64,000 bases of DNA from Ectopseudomonas composti (GCF_001567565.1 NZ_LSSW01000025.1:107318-171317); one strand, 5' to 3'. Positions 18,431-27,493 are shown, counted from the stretch's first letter. Numbers and translations: made by a program. Notes: a model not told the origin generated them from the letters alone.

Positions 18431-19095
18431 TCCGATTCGAGCAGGTCGCCAAGCGTTACCCCAATGGCCATGTCGGGCTGCACGAGCTGAGTTTCCGCGT
18501 TCGCCCCGGCGAGTTTCTCTTCGTCACCGGCCACTCCGGTGCCGGCAAGAGCACACTGCTGCGTCTGTTGCTGGCGATGGAGCGGCCCACCAGCGGCAAG
18601 CTGTTGCTGGCCGGGCAGGACCTGTCGACCATCACCAATGCGCAGATTCCGTTCCTGCGCCGGCAGATCGGCGTGGTGTTCCAGAACCACCAGTTGCTGT
18701 TCGACCGCAGCGTGTTCGACAACGTCGCCCTGCCGCTGCAGATCCTCGGCCTGTCCAAGCCGGAGATCGGCAAGCGGGTCGGTGCCGCGCTGGAACGCGT
18801 CAGCCTCAGCGACAAGGCCGCGCAGTCGCCGGGCGATCTGTCCACTGGTCAGCAACAGCGCGTCGGTATTGCCCGCGCCATCGTTCACCGACCCGCCCTG
18901 CTGCTGGCGGATGAGCCCACCGGTAACCTCGACCCGCGTCTGGCCGCCGAGATCATGGGCGTGTTCGAAGACATCAACCAGCTGGGCACCACGGTGCTGA
19001 TCGCCAGCCACGACCTGGCCCTGATCGCGCGCATGCGCCAGCGCATGCTCACTCTGCAACGCGGTCGTCTGATCGGTGATGGGGAGGCTGCCTGA
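18427..19095 (+). CDS. ftsE: Cell-division ATP-binding protein FtsE
   Basis: 222-residue ABC ATPase of the FtsEX complex that controls peptidoglycan hydrolases at the septum. Walker A is GHSGAGKST at 35-43, signature DLSTGQQQR, Walker B LLLADEPTGNLD, and the H-loop ASHDLAL. Start overlaps the ftsY stop (ATGA) and the stop overlaps ftsX (TGATG), so the three genes are translationally coupled. Confidence 0.96.
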   Translation: MIRFEQVAKRYPNGHVGLHELSFRVRPGEFLFVTGHSGAGKSTLLRLLLAMERPTSGKLLLAGQDLSTITNAQIPFLRRQIGVVFQNHQLLFDRSVFDNVALPLQILGLSKPEIGKRVGAALERVSLSDKAAQSPGDLSTGQQQRVGIARAIVHRPALLLADEPTGNLDPRLAAEIMGVFEDINQLGTTVLIASHDLALIARMRQRMLTLQRGRLIGDGEAA

Positions 19096-20111
19096 TGAGC
19101 GCATCGAAGATGCCCACGCCGCAACCGGCCGAACGTGTCGGCGCGGCGCCGCGCAACAAGGTGGTCGACGGCCCGGCGGATGAGCCGGATTTTCGCACCC
19201 TGCTCAACGCCTGGCTGGAAAGCCATCGCGCCAGCCTGGTCGACAGCCTGCGCCGTCTGGCTCGCCAGCCCATCGGCAGTTTCTTTACCTGCCTGGTGAT
19301 GGCCGTGGCGCTGAGCCTGCCCATGGGCCTGTCGCTGCTGCTGGACAACGTCGAAAAGCTCGGCGGTTCCTGGCAGCGTGCGGCGCAGATTTCCCTGTTC
19401 CTCGACATGTCCGCCGGCGAGCGTGACGGCCAAGCGCTGCGCGAGCAGATCGCGGCGATGGATGATGTGTCCGATGCCGAGTGGATCAGCCGCGAGCAGG
19501 CGCTGGAAGAGTTCCAGCAGCTGTCCGGCCTGGGCCAGGCGCTGAAGGAATTGCCGGAGAACCCGCTGCCCGGCGTGGTACTGGTGACGCCGAAGGAGGT
19601 CGACAAGGCCAAGCTCGAAGCCTTGCGCCAGCGCCTGGCGGAACTGCCCAAGGTGGAGCAGGCGCAGCTCGATCTGGTCTGGGTCGAGCGTCTGACTGCG
19701 ATCCTCAAGTTGGGCGATCGCTTCGTCTTCGGCCTCAGTCTGCTGCTGATCCTGGCGTTGCTGCTGGTGATCGGCAACACCATCCGCCTGCACATCGAGA
19801 ACCGCCGCGCCGAGATCGAAGTGATCAAGCTGGTGGGGGGAACGGATGGCTACGTGCGACGTCCCTTCCTTTATATGGGCGCGTTGTACGGTTTCGGCGC
19901 AGGTGTCTTCGCCTGGCTGTTGCTAGCCTTCGGGCTGGATTGGCTGAACGATGCTGTAGTACGTTTGGCCGGTCTTTACGGTAGCGATTTCGCGTTAGGT
20001 GGCGTACCTTCTTCCGACGGTTTTTCGCTGCTGCTCGGCGCCGTGCTGTTGGGCTATATTGGCGCCTGGCTGGCGGTGGCGCGTCACCTCAATGAGCTGG
20101 CGCCCCGCTGA
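19095..20111 (+). CDS. ftsX: Cell-division permease FtsX
   Basis: 338-residue inner-membrane partner of FtsE. It has a cytoplasmic N-terminal tail (about 1-65), then four membrane segments at about 68-90, 215-235, 260-285 and 305-325, with a periplasmic domain between the first two. The segment NTIRLHIENRRAEIEVIKLVGG, next to a membrane helix, is the typical FtsX feature. The one-base overlap with ftsE fits cotranslation. It is followed by rpoH with its own promoter region. Confidence 0.95.
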   Translation: MSASKMPTPQPAERVGAAPRNKVVDGPADEPDFRTLLNAWLESHRASLVDSLRRLARQPIGSFFTCLVMAVALSLPMGLSLLLDNVEKLGGSWQRAAQISLFLDMSAGERDGQALREQIAAMDDVSDAEWISREQALEEFQQLSGLGQALKELPENPLPGVVLVTPKEVDKAKLEALRQRLAELPKVEQAQLDLVWVERLTAILKLGDRFVFGLSLLLILALLLVIGNTIRLHIENRRAEIEVIKLVGGTDGYVRRPFLYMGALYGFGAGVFAWLLLAFGLDWLNDAVVRLAGLYGSDFALGGVPSSDGFSLLLGAVLLGYIGAWLAVARHLNELAPR

Positions 20112-20185
20112 GGCGTCAGTCAGCGAGGCTGAACGTAAGCTGACAAGCCATTGTTTTGGTTGATATTGACTATCTGTCTGGGAAC

Positions 20186-20194
20186 TTATCCACA
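20186..20194 (+). promoter_or_regulatory. Perfect DnaA-box sequence in the rpoH upstream region
   Basis: TTATCCACA, 61 bp before the rpoH start and upstream of the candidate -10. In E. coli, DnaA boxes in the rpoH promoter region modulate its transcription; an equivalent role here is inferred from the sequence and position alone. Confidence 0.5.
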
Positions 20195-20216
20195 GGCCCT
20201 GCATCAGATAGCGCAG

Positions 20217-20225
20217 TGCTACACT
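20217..20225 (+). promoter_or_regulatory. Candidate extended -10 promoter of rpoH
   Basis: TGCTACACT reads as TGN followed by TACACT (20220-20225), about 30 bp before the rpoH ATG at 20255. No good -35 is seen. Confidence 0.4.
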
Positions 20226-20254
20226 GCACGAGTTTCGTGAATCGGAGGATTCGA

Positions 20255-21109
20255 ATGTCCACTTCCTTGCAACCTGTTCATGCTCTGGTTCCCGGCGCCA
20301 ACCTGGAAGCATACGTGCATGCGGTCAACAGCATTCCGCTGCTGACGCCCGAGCAGGAGCGTGAGCTGGCCGAAAATCTCTACTACCAGCAGGACCTCGA
20401 GGCCGCCCGCCAGATGGTGTTGGCCCACCTGCGTTTCGTGGTGCATATCGCACGCAGCTACTCCGGTTATGGCCTGGCCCAGGCTGACCTGATCCAGGAA
20501 GGCAACGTCGGCCTGATGAAGGCGGTCAAGCGCTTCAACCCGGAAATGGGTGTGCGTCTGGTGTCCTTCGCCGTGCACTGGATTCGTGCGGAAATCCACG
20601 AGTTCATCCTGAAGAACTGGCGCATCGTCAAAGTGGCCACCACCAAGGCCCAGCGCAAACTGTTCTTCAACCTGCGCAGCCAGAAAAAGCGTCTGGCCTG
20701 GCTGAACAACGACGAAGTGACCGCCGTGGCCGAAAGCCTGGGCGTCGAGCCGCACGAAGTGCGCGAGATGGAAAGTCGCCTGACAGGTCACGACATGGCC
20801 TTCGACCCGGCAGCCGATGCCGACGACGACAGCGCCTTCCAGTCGCCTGCACACTACCTGGAAGACCATCGCTACGATCCGGCTCGCCAGCTCGAGGATG
20901 CCGACTGGAGCGACAGTTCCAGCAGCAACCTGCACGAAGCGCTGGAAGGCCTGGACGAGCGTAGCCGCGACATCCTTTACCAGCGTTGGCTGGCCGAGGA
21001 GAAGGCGACGCTGCACGACCTGGCAGCCAAGTACAACGTGTCGGCCGAGCGTATTCGTCAGTTGGAGAAGAACGCGATGAACAAGCTCAAGGGCTGCATC
21101 GCCGCCTGA
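20255..21109 (+). CDS. rpoH: RNA polymerase sigma-32 (heat-shock) factor RpoH
   Basis: 284 residues. Conserved region 2 ([33 protein letters not shown] and [15 protein letters not shown]) and region 4 ([26 protein letters not shown]) are both complete. The RpoH-specific segment [15 protein letters not shown] (read here as [15 protein letters not shown]) lies between them. The ATG at 20255 follows ATCGGAGGATTCGA. Directs transcription of heat-shock and protein-quality genes. A terminator follows its stop. Confidence 0.97.
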   Translation: MSTSLQPVHALVPGANLEAYVHAVNSIPLLTPEQERELAENLYYQQDLEAARQMVLAHLRFVVHIARSYSGYGLAQADLIQEGNVGLMKAVKRFNPEMGVRLVSFAVHWIRAEIHEFILKNWRIVKVATTKAQRKLFFNLRSQKKRLAWLNNDEVTAVAESLGVEPHEVREMESRLTGHDMAFDPAADADDDSAFQSPAHYLEDHRYDPARQLEDADWSDSSSSNLHEALEGLDERSRDILYQRWLAEEKATLHDLAAKYNVSAERIRQLEKNAMNKLKGCIAA

Positions 21110-21125
21110 GCTTGTCGATACCCCG

Positions 21126-21153
21126 AAAAACCGCACCCTGGTGCGGTTTTTTT
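21126..21153 (+). terminator. Rho-independent terminator of rpoH
   Basis: AAAAACCGCAC and its complement flank a CCTG loop, ending in seven T. It lies 16 bp after the rpoH stop and just before the ribosome site of the next gene. Confidence 0.88.
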
Positions 21154-21171
21154 CTGTCTGGAGCAAATGCC

Positions 21172-21780
21172 TTGAATAAAGCCCCTCTGAAAGTGCAGCA
21201 CTGGCTGGTGTTCCTGGTCGTGGCCGTGCTGTTCTTCGCCTGGGGCGCCTGGTTGATGCGCAGCAGCGAGGTGCATCCGGTCGCCAACCTGCAGCAGTGG
21301 CGTGATGCCCTGTTGCAACCGCTGGCCGAGGATGAACTGACGCTGCGCGATCTGCGGGCGATGACCGGGGGCGAGCTGTGGCTGGAGCCACGCCTGGACG
21401 GCGCACGGCTGACCTATCGGGCAACACTCGAAGGGGAGGAGGGCGAGTGGGCGTTGCAGGCTGAACTGGCCTTGAGCCAAGGTCAGCGCGACAGCCTGAT
21501 GGCGGCACAAGGGCTGAAGCCGGGTGACGCAGAGTTGGCCCTGGATGAGTCGCTGCTGGATCAGATGGCTGCTTTCGCCATTGCCAGCCTCAACCTGAGT
21601 GCCCCGCAGGCGCTGGCCAGCGAGCGCCTGGCGGCCAGTCTCGGGCAGCCGCGCCTGACCCTGGAACTGGCTGACGGTCAGGCCTGGGTCTATCCGCAAT
21701 GGGGGTTGACCGTACATCTGCGCGGCGATGACGTCGCGCTGCTGCACGCGGTGCCGCGCAAGGCGTTTCGCAGCCGCTAG
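21172..21780 (+). CDS. Membrane-anchored hypothetical protein with TTG start
   Basis: 202 residues. A TTG at 21172 with GGAGCAA six bases upstream is the best start; the ATG at 21167 is out of frame. One membrane helix (about 8-28) is followed by a periplasmic domain of about 170 residues rich in Leu, Glu and Asp. No family motif is recognised. The gene follows rpoH as in P. aeruginosa (PA0377 position) and converges on mtgA, leaving only six bases between the stops. Confidence 0.75.
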   Translation: MNKAPLKVQHWLVFLVVAVLFFAWGAWLMRSSEVHPVANLQQWRDALLQPLAEDELTLRDLRAMTGGELWLEPRLDGARLTYRATLEGEEGEWALQAELALSQGQRDSLMAAQGLKPGDAELALDESLLDQMAAFAIASLNLSAPQALASERLAASLGQPRLTLELADGQAWVYPQWGLTVHLRGDDVALLHAVPRKAFRSR

Positions 21781-21786
21781 CCCGGT

Positions 21787-22515
21787 CTACAGCCAGCGCG
21801 GCCAGCCGTCCGGGCGTTTGGGTTTGAGCTGGTTGAGGTAGTGGCTGCCGCCGAGCTGGTTCATCTGCTGGCGAATCCAGGCCGCGCGGCGAATGATGTA
21901 GCCATTCGGCCGGCCTGCGCTCCAGCGCAGCGGGTTGGGCAGCACGGCAGCCAGCTGGCTGGCCTGCTGGCGGTTCAGGTACGGCGCGCCCACGCCGAAA
22001 TGATGCTGCGCGGCAGCTTCGGCGCCGAAGATGCCATCGCCCCATTCGACGCTGTTGAGGTAGACCTCGAGGATGCGTTCCTTCGACCAGAGCAGTTCGA
22101 TCAGCGCGGTGAACCAGGCTTCCAGTCCCTTGCGCAGCCAGCTGCGGCCGGACCAGAGGAACAGGTTCTTCGCCACCTGCTGGCTGAGGGTGCTGGCGCC
22201 GCGCAGCGAGCCGCCACTCTGGTTGTGCGCCAGGGCGGCCTGGATGGCACCCATGTCGAAGCCCCAGTGCTCGGCGAACTTCTGATCCTCGGCGGCGATC
22301 ACCGCCATCTTCAGGTTGTCCGGCAGCTCGCTCCAGGGCCGCCACTGGCGCTTGAGCTCCAGTGACTGCCCGCTGTTCCAGGATTCGATCTTGCGCTCGA
22401 TCATCAGCGCCGTGCCGGGCGGCGGTACCCAACGCAGGACTAGCACCAGCAGCGCACTGGCCAGCATCAGCCAGAGCAGCAGTTTCAGCAGGCGGCGGGT
22501 AAGGGCTCGGAGCAT
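21787..22515 (-). CDS. mtgA: Monofunctional peptidoglycan transglycosylase MtgA
   Basis: 242-residue GT51 glycosyltransferase that polymerises lipid II into glycan strands at the inner membrane. One N-terminal membrane segment (about 8-28). The catalytic motif AAEDQKFAEHWGFD and ASTLSQQVAKNLFLW, KERILEVYLNSVEWG and FG are all present in order. An ATG at 22515 is the likely start; a TTG four codons further upstream is possible. A hairpin precedes it. Confidence 0.95.
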   Translation of the reverse strand: MLRALTRRLLKLLLWLMLASALLVLVLRWVPPPGTALMIERKIESWNSGQSLELKRQWRPWSELPDNLKMAVIAAEDQKFAEHWGFDMGAIQAALAHNQSGGSLRGASTLSQQVAKNLFLWSGRSWLRKGLEAWFTALIELLWSKERILEVYLNSVEWGDGIFGAEAAAQHHFGVGAPYLNRQQASQLAAVLPNPLRWSAGRPNGYIIRRAAWIRQQMNQLGGSHYLNQLKPKRPDGWPRWL

Positions 22516-22550
22516 GGGGTCTCGCAATGATCAGGTGAGGCGCTATTAAA

Positions 22551-22578
22551 GCAAAAAATCGCCTTGAGCGATTTTTGC
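22551..22578. other. Hairpin in the mtgA leader / divergent gap
   Basis: GCAAAAAATCGC and GCGATTTTTGC can pair around CTTGA, with one bulged A. It lies 36 bp upstream of the mtgA start and 144 bp before the divergent DUF423 gene. It resembles a terminator, but no gene end is nearby. Confidence 0.4.
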
Positions 22579-22721
22579 CGTCTGTGATGGCTGGCAACAA
22601 AAAAGAGATCAAGGGGCGCGCGCGGCACCACAGGATTGGTCGCGGGTGTGACAATAGCGACCATTCCACCTCTCGGCCCAGCGCTTAAACTGCGTGCAGG
22701 TCGATCTATTCAGGAGTTTCC

Positions 22722-23093
22722 ATGGCCCGTCTCTGGCTGCTGTTATCCGCATTCGCCGGCTTCACTGGTGTCGCACTGGGCGCCTTTGCCGCCCACGGTC
22801 TGAAGAACCGGCTGACGGCCGAGTATCTGGCGGTGTTTCAGACCGGCACGCACTATCAGCTGATCCACGCGCTGGCCCTGTTCGGCGTCGGTCTGCTGGC
22901 GCTGCACGCCCCCGGGCGTCTGCTCAATCTGGCCGGTGGCGCCTTCGCACTGGGCATCCTGCTGTTCTCCGGTAGCCTCTATCTGCTGACGCTCAGCGGC
23001 ATCGGCAAGCTGGGCATCATCACCCCGTTCGGCGGTGTCGCCTTCCTGGTCGGCTGGCTGTGTCTGGGGCTGGCGGCCTGGAAAATGACCTGA
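22722..23093 (+). CDS. DUF423 family membrane protein
   Basis: 123 residues with four membrane segments (about 3-22, 43-61, 68-90 and 98-118). The N-terminal GVALGAFAAHGLKNRLTAEYLAVFQTGTHYQLIHALALF is characteristic of the DUF423/YgdD family, whose function is unknown. ATG has CAGGAGTTTCC upstream. It sits alone between mtgA and the thiazole genes, as in other pseudomonads. Confidence 0.9.
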   Translation: MARLWLLLSAFAGFTGVALGAFAAHGLKNRLTAEYLAVFQTGTHYQLIHALALFGVGLLALHAPGRLLNLAGGAFALGILLFSGSLYLLTLSGIGKLGIITPFGGVAFLVGWLCLGLAAWKMT

Positions 23094-23133
23094 CCCTGGC
23101 GTCAGAAATGAGGACGAATGGCGCCTTTTAGCC

Positions 23134-23162
23134 TTGGTCGCCGCAGCCTATCGGGCTAGAAT
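23134..23162 (+). promoter_or_regulatory. Sigma-70 promoter for thiS-thiG
   Basis: TTGGTC (23134-23139) and TAGAAT (23157-23162) with a 17-bp spacer, 33 bp before the thiS ATG. No thiamine-pyrophosphate riboswitch is recognisable in the short leader. Confidence 0.6.
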
Positions 23163-23195
23163 GCCGGCCCTCTTTCTAGTTGTGATCGAGTCGTC

Positions 23196-23396
23196 ATGCG
23201 TATCCAGTTGAATGGTGAACCCTTCGAACTGCCGGATAACCAGAGCGTCGCCGACCTGTTGGTTCGCCTCGATCTGACCGGGCGCCGTGTGGCGGTCGAG
23301 CTCAATCAGGACATCGTTCCACGCAGCCAGCACGACAGCACCCAGCTCGCCGAGGGCGATCAGGTGGAAGTGGTGCACGCCATCGGCGGCGGTTGA
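23196..23396 (+). CDS. thiS: Sulfur carrier protein ThiS
   Basis: 66-residue beta-grasp protein ending in Gly-Gly-Gly (HAIGGG), whose terminal Gly is adenylated and thiocarboxylated to carry sulfur for the thiamine thiazole. N-terminal MRIQLNGEPFEL and the conserved VAVELNQDIVPR segment confirm it. Stop is 18 bp before thiG with an AGGAG between them. Confidence 0.96.
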   Translation: MRIQLNGEPFELPDNQSVADLLVRLDLTGRRVAVELNQDIVPRSQHDSTQLAEGDQVEVVHAIGGG

Positions 23397-23414
23397 CCCC
23401 TCGAGGAGTATTCC

Positions 23415-24209
23415 ATGAGCCAAGTTCGCAGCGACAAGCCCTTCACGCTGGCCGGTCGTACGTTCCAGTCGCGCCTGCTGGTCGGTACCGGCAAGTACAA
23501 GGATATGGACGAGACCCGTGACGCCATCGCCGCTTCGGGCGCCGAGATCGTCACCGTGGCGGTGCGCCGTACCAACATCGGCCAGAATCCGGGCGAACCG
23601 AATCTGCTCGACGTGATCAGCCCGGACAAGTACACCATCCTGCCCAACACCGCCGGCTGTTTCGATGCCGTCGAGGCCGTGCGTACCTGCCGCCTGGCCC
23701 GCGAGCTGCTCGATGGCCACAACCTGGTCAAGCTGGAAGTGCTGGCCGACCAGAAGACCCTGTTCCCCAACGTCATCGAAACCATCAAGGCCGCCGAGGT
23801 ACTGGTCAAGGACGGCTTCGACGTGATGGTGTACACCAGTGACGACCCGATCATCGCCCGCCAACTGGCCGAAATCGGCTGCATCGCGGTGATGCCGCTG
23901 GCCGGCCTGATCGGTTCGGGCCTGGGCATCTGCAACCCCTACAACCTGCGCATCATCCTCGAAGAATCGAAGGTGCCGGTGCTGGTCGATGCCGGTGTGG
24001 GCACGGCGTCCGACGCCACTATCGCCATGGAGCTGGGCTGCGAGGCGGTGCTGATGAACAGCGCCATTGCCGAAGCCCAGGATCCGGTGCTGATGGCGCG
24101 TGCCATGCAGCATGCCGTCGAGGCCGGTCGCCTGGCTTACCTGGCTGGTCGCATGCCGAAGAAACTCTATGCCAGTGCGTCGTCGCCGCTGACTGGCCTG
24201 ATCAATTAA
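23415..24209 (+). CDS. thiG: Thiazole synthase ThiG
   Basis: 264-residue TIM-barrel enzyme that builds the thiazole phosphate of thiamine from 1-deoxy-D-xylulose 5-phosphate, dehydroglycine and ThiS-thiocarboxylate. The imine-forming Lys is Lys106 in HNLVKLEVL. Phosphate-binding segments [12 protein letters not shown] and [11 protein letters not shown] are present. Start has GAGGAGTATTCC upstream. It forms an operon with thiS and is followed by trmB. Confidence 0.96.
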   Translation: MSQVRSDKPFTLAGRTFQSRLLVGTGKYKDMDETRDAIAASGAEIVTVAVRRTNIGQNPGEPNLLDVISPDKYTILPNTAGCFDAVEAVRTCRLARELLDGHNLVKLEVLADQKTLFPNVIETIKAAEVLVKDGFDVMVYTSDDPIIARQLAEIGCIAVMPLAGLIGSGLGICNPYNLRIILEESKVPVLVDAGVGTASDATIAMELGCEAVLMNSAIAEAQDPVLMARAMQHAVEAGRLAYLAGRMPKKLYASASSPLTGLIN

Positions 24210-24277
24210 GGAAGACGATTTGCTGCGTGCCGGTCCGCCGGCGCGCCAAGTCGTAACGCAATCTACAAGAGCACAGC

Positions 24278-24994
24278 ATGACCGATACCCAGCAGTCCGA
24301 ACTGACCGAAGACGGTCGCCAGCGTCGTACGATCAAGAGCTTCGTGATGCGTGCCGGGCGCATGACCGAAGGCCAGCAACGCGGCCTGGACAAGGGCTGG
24401 CCGTTGTTCGGTCTGGCGCTCGAGGATGGCCTGCGTGACTTCGACCAGGTGTTCGGTCGCAGCGCGCCGCGTACCTTCGAGATCGGCTTCGGCATGGGCC
24501 ACTCCACCCTGGAAATGGCTGCCGCTGCGCCGGAGCAAGACTTCATCGGTGTCGAAGTACACAAACCCGGTGTCGGGGCGCTGCTCAACGGGGTGATGAC
24601 GCAGAAACTGGGCAACCTGCGCGTCTACAGCTGCGACGCCTTGGAAGTGCTGCGCGACTGCGTGGCCGACGCCAGCCTCGACCGCGTGCTGCTGTTTTTC
24701 CCCGACCCCTGGCACAAGGCGCGTCATCACAAGCGCCGCATCGTCCAGCCGGCGTTTGCCGAACTGGTGCGCAGCAAGCTGAAGATCGGCGGTGTGCTGC
24801 ACATGGCCACCGACTGGGAGAACTATGCCGAGCATATGCTCGAGGTGATGAACGCCGCGCCGGGCTATCGCAACCTGGCCGCCGATGGCACCTATGTGCC
24901 GCGCCCCGAGGAGCGTCCGGTAACCAAGTTCGAACGTCGCGGCGAGCGCCTTGGCCACGGTGTATGGGACCTCAAGTTCCAACGCCAGGAATGA
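24278..24994 (+). CDS. trmB: tRNA (guanine46-N7)-methyltransferase TrmB
   Basis: 238-residue SAM methyltransferase forming m7G46 in tRNA variable loops. SAM motif [10 protein letters not shown] and the [13 protein letters not shown] motif, typical of TrmB, are present, as is [11 protein letters not shown]. It begins [10 protein letters not shown]. It lies 68 bp after thiG and may be read through from the thi operon. Confidence 0.95.
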   Translation: MTDTQQSELTEDGRQRRTIKSFVMRAGRMTEGQQRGLDKGWPLFGLALEDGLRDFDQVFGRSAPRTFEIGFGMGHSTLEMAAAAPEQDFIGVEVHKPGVGALLNGVMTQKLGNLRVYSCDALEVLRDCVADASLDRVLLFFPDPWHKARHHKRRIVQPAFAELVRSKLKIGGVLHMATDWENYAEHMLEVMNAAPGYRNLAADGTYVPRPEERPVTKFERRGERLGHGVWDLKFQRQE

Positions 24995-24997
24995 TTG

Positions 24998-25029
24998 CCG
25001 GGCGATCCGCGTTCGCCAGGATCGCCCGG
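24998..25029 (+). terminator. GC-rich hairpin after trmB
   Basis: CCGGGCGATCC and GGATCGCCCGG form a perfect 11-bp stem, four bp after the trmB stop. No T-run follows, so its strength as a terminator is uncertain. Confidence 0.5.
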
Positions 25030-25181
25030 GCTTAGAACCAGCTGGATGCACGATCAGATCGGGATAACCCGACAGCCGGCCAGGACGGCCCCCTCACCGC
25101 AAGACACAACAACGATAAGCATGCCTGCCAGGCGTGCGGATATTGGCGACGCCGCTGCCATGGCGCCGCAAGGAGAGCATT

Positions 25182-26525
25182 GTGTTGAGATCGGTTTCCC
25201 TTCTTCTGCTGACTGCCCTGGCCTTTCAGGCTCAGGCCAAGGTCGACGCCAGTCAGGCTGCACGCCTGGGGCAGGACCTTACCCCGCTGGGCGGTGAGCG
25301 AGCCGCCAATGCCGCGGGCACCATCCCCGCCTGGACAGGCGGCCTGGCCACGCCGCCGGCGGGTTACCAGCCGGGGATGCACCACCCGGATCCCTACGCC
25401 GACGACAAACTGCTGTACCGGGTCGATAGCCAGAACCTGGCACAGTACGAACAACAGCTGCCGGTCGGCCTCCAGATGCTCCTGCAGCAGAACCCGAGCT
25501 TCTACCTGCGCGTATTCCCGACTCGTCGCAGTGCGGCCGCGCCGCAACGCATCTACGATGCCACGCGCTTCAACGCGCTCAATGCCGAGCTGATCTCTGG
25601 CGGCAATGGCGTCCAGGGCGCAGCCGCTGGTGTGCCGTTCCCGCTGCCGCAGAACGGCCAGGAGGCCATCTGGAACCACATCATGCGTTACCGTGGCGAC
25701 CAGATCAGCATGGCCACCAACCAGGCGGCAGTGCTCGCCAACGGCAGTTACAACCTGCTCAAGCTCGAGCGCGACATCTACTTCCTCTACGGCCGCGAAG
25801 GCATCGCCCCGCAGGATCTGGAAAACACCCTGTTCTACTACAAGTACAAGGTGGTGGCGCCGGCCAAACTGGCCGGTTCGGCCCTGGTGGTGCAGGAGAC
25901 GCTCGACCAGGTTCTGGCGATTCGCAAGGCCTGGCGCTTCAACCGTGGCGAGCGGCGCGTGCGGCGCCTGCCGATGCTCGCCTACGACACCCTGCAGCCC
26001 GACACCAACGGCATGGCCACCGCCGACCAGGTCGACTCGTACAACGGCGCTCCGGATCGTTACGAGTGGCAGTTGCTGGGCAAACGCGAACTGCTGGTGC
26101 CTTACAACAGCTACGCGGTGCACCAGCAGGGCATTGCCTATGCCGATATCCTGCGGGCCAAGCACGTCAATCCGGAGCTGCTGCGTTACGAGCTGCACCG
26201 CGTCTGGGTGGTGGAGGCCGATCTGCGCAAAGGCTTCAGCCATCCCTACGGCAAGCGTCGTTTCTACCTCGACGAGGACAGTTGGCAGATCCTTGCGGTC
26301 GACCTGTATGACCGCGCCGGTAATCTGATCGGCCTGCAGGAAGCCCACCCGATCAGTTACTACGATGTGCCGATGTTCGGCTCGACCCTGGAGACGATCT
26401 ACGACTTCAAGGGCGGTCGTTACTTCGCCGACGGCCTGGACAACAACGAGAAGATGTACGACTTCAACGCCAGACTGACCCCGCGCGACTTCACCCCGCA
26501 GGCGCTGCGCCGCGAAGGCAACTGA
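25182..26525 (+). CDS. DUF1329 outer-membrane-associated protein
   Basis: 447 residues from the GTG at 25182, which follows AAGGAGAGCATT; the longer frame upstream lacks a ribosome site. A Sec signal peptide covers about 1-19 (TALAFQAQA). The mature start VDASQAARLGQDLTPLGGERAANAAGTIPAWTGG is the DUF1329 signature. The family is periplasmic or outer-membrane, LolA-like in fold, and often sits with RND or lipid-related genes in pseudomonads; the ligand is unknown. It is followed by a clear terminator. Confidence 0.88.
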   Translation: MLRSVSLLLLTALAFQAQAKVDASQAARLGQDLTPLGGERAANAAGTIPAWTGGLATPPAGYQPGMHHPDPYADDKLLYRVDSQNLAQYEQQLPVGLQMLLQQNPSFYLRVFPTRRSAAAPQRIYDATRFNALNAELISGGNGVQGAAAGVPFPLPQNGQEAIWNHIMRYRGDQISMATNQAAVLANGSYNLLKLERDIYFLYGREGIAPQDLENTLFYYKYKVVAPAKLAGSALVVQETLDQVLAIRKAWRFNRGERRVRRLPMLAYDTLQPDTNGMATADQVDSYNGAPDRYEWQLLGKRELLVPYNSYAVHQQGIAYADILRAKHVNPELLRYELHRVWVVEADLRKGFSHPYGKRRFYLDEDSWQILAVDLYDRAGNLIGLQEAHPISYYDVPMFGSTLETIYDFKGGRYFADGLDNNEKMYDFNARLTPRDFTPQALRREGN

Positions 26526-26544
26526 CAGGGCTGTGGTCGTTCAT

Positions 26545-26575
26545 GAAGCCGCCCTCGGGCGGCTTCTGTATTTTC
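26545..26575 (+). terminator. Rho-independent terminator after the DUF1329 gene
   Basis: GAAGCCGCCCTCGGGCGGCTTC (26545-26566) is a self-complementary hairpin followed by TGTATTTTC. Confidence 0.75.
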
Positions 26576-26599
26576 TGAGCATCTGATCAGGGAGGACGC

Positions 26600-27148
26600 A
26601 TGAGTATCAGACTGCACATATTCGGTGCATCCGGTTCGGGCACCACCACCCTGGCCCGCACGCTGGCCGAGCGCTGTGGCTGGCTGCATCTGGATACCGA
26701 CGATTTCTACTGGTTGCCCAGCGAGCCACCGTACCTGCACAAGCGCCCGCCGCAGCAGCGCGTGGCCCTGATCCGCGAGCAACTGGAGCAGGCACCCAAC
26801 TGGATATTGAGCGGCTCGCTGTGCAGCTGGGGCGAGGCGCTGATTCCTGCGTTCAGCCATGCGCTGTTCCTGCGTCTGGACGATGCAGAGCGCATGCGTC
26901 GTCTGCATCAGCGTGAAGCGGCGCGCTACGGCGAGCGTATCGAGCCGGGCGGCGACATGCACGCCCAGAGCCAGGCCTTCCTCGATTGGGCATCAGGCTA
27001 CGAGCAGGGGGATCTGCGCACGCGCAGCCTGCTCATGCACGAAACATGGATCGAGCAGCAGCTTGATTGTCCCCTGCTACGGCTGGATTCGACGCACGAC
27101 AGCCCGGCTCGACTGGCCGAGCAGGTCATGGCCTGGCTGCGAGATTGA
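26600..27148 (+). CDS. P-loop nucleoside/adenylate-kinase-like protein
   Basis: 182 residues. The phosphate loop GASGSGTTTLA lies at 9-19. The usual Walker Lys is replaced by Thr15, as in a known group of small kinase-like AAA proteins. A Lid-like Arg-rich segment (DDAERMRRLHQREAARYGER) and WILSGSLCSWG follow. Such proteins are usually annotated AAA-family ATPase or topology-modulation protein. Substrate unknown. Start has GGAGGACGC. It stands between the DUF1329 gene and the convergent DUF3392 gene. Confidence 0.75.
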   Translation: MSIRLHIFGASGSGTTTLARTLAERCGWLHLDTDDFYWLPSEPPYLHKRPPQQRVALIREQLEQAPNWILSGSLCSWGEALIPAFSHALFLRLDDAERMRRLHQREAARYGERIEPGGDMHAQSQAFLDWASGYEQGDLRTRSLLMHETWIEQQLDCPLLRLDSTHDSPARLAEQVMAWLRD

Positions 27149-27169
27149 GATGCCCAGGGGCTGCATCCG

Positions 27170-27493
27170 CTAATTGCGGTCGGCCAGTATGCCAATGACC
27201 ACGAAGATCAGGATCAGCACCGGCGCCAGGGTGAAGTTGTTGAAGTAGGCCAGGCCCTTGGCCAGCCAGGGCGTGAGGAAGACGATGGCCAGGCCATAAC
27301 CGACCGCGCAGAACACCACGAAGAGCAGGGTGCGCAGTACGAAGTTGAGGTTGCCGATGGTGCGTTGAACCCAGGCGTTGATGGCTGGGCCGAACAGCAC
27401 CAGCAGGGTGGCCATGATGGCCAGGGAGATGTCGCTGAGGTGGCTGCGGCTCCAGCGCGAAAGGGTGACGATCAGGTCCAGTAGCAGATCCAT
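27170..27493 (-). CDS. DUF3392 membrane protein
   Basis: 107 residues with three membrane segments (about 22-40, 50-75 and 82-103). The sequence (WSRSHLSDISLAIMATLLVLFGPAIN) matches the DUF3392 family as I know it, which is restricted to gammaproteobacteria and of unknown function. ATG has CAAGGAGCCTGA upstream. It follows hemW on the same strand. Confidence 0.82.
   Translation of the reverse strand: MDLLLDLIVTLSRWSRSHLSDISLAIMATLLVLFGPAINAWVQRTIGNLNFVLRTLLFVVFCAVGYGLAIVFLTPWLAKGLAYFNNFTLAPVLILIFVVIGILADRN

Noticed and set aside
23094..23195. Thiamine-pyrophosphate riboswitch before thiS
   Set aside because: The leader after the candidate promoter is only about 25-30 bases and lacks the conserved riboswitch core.
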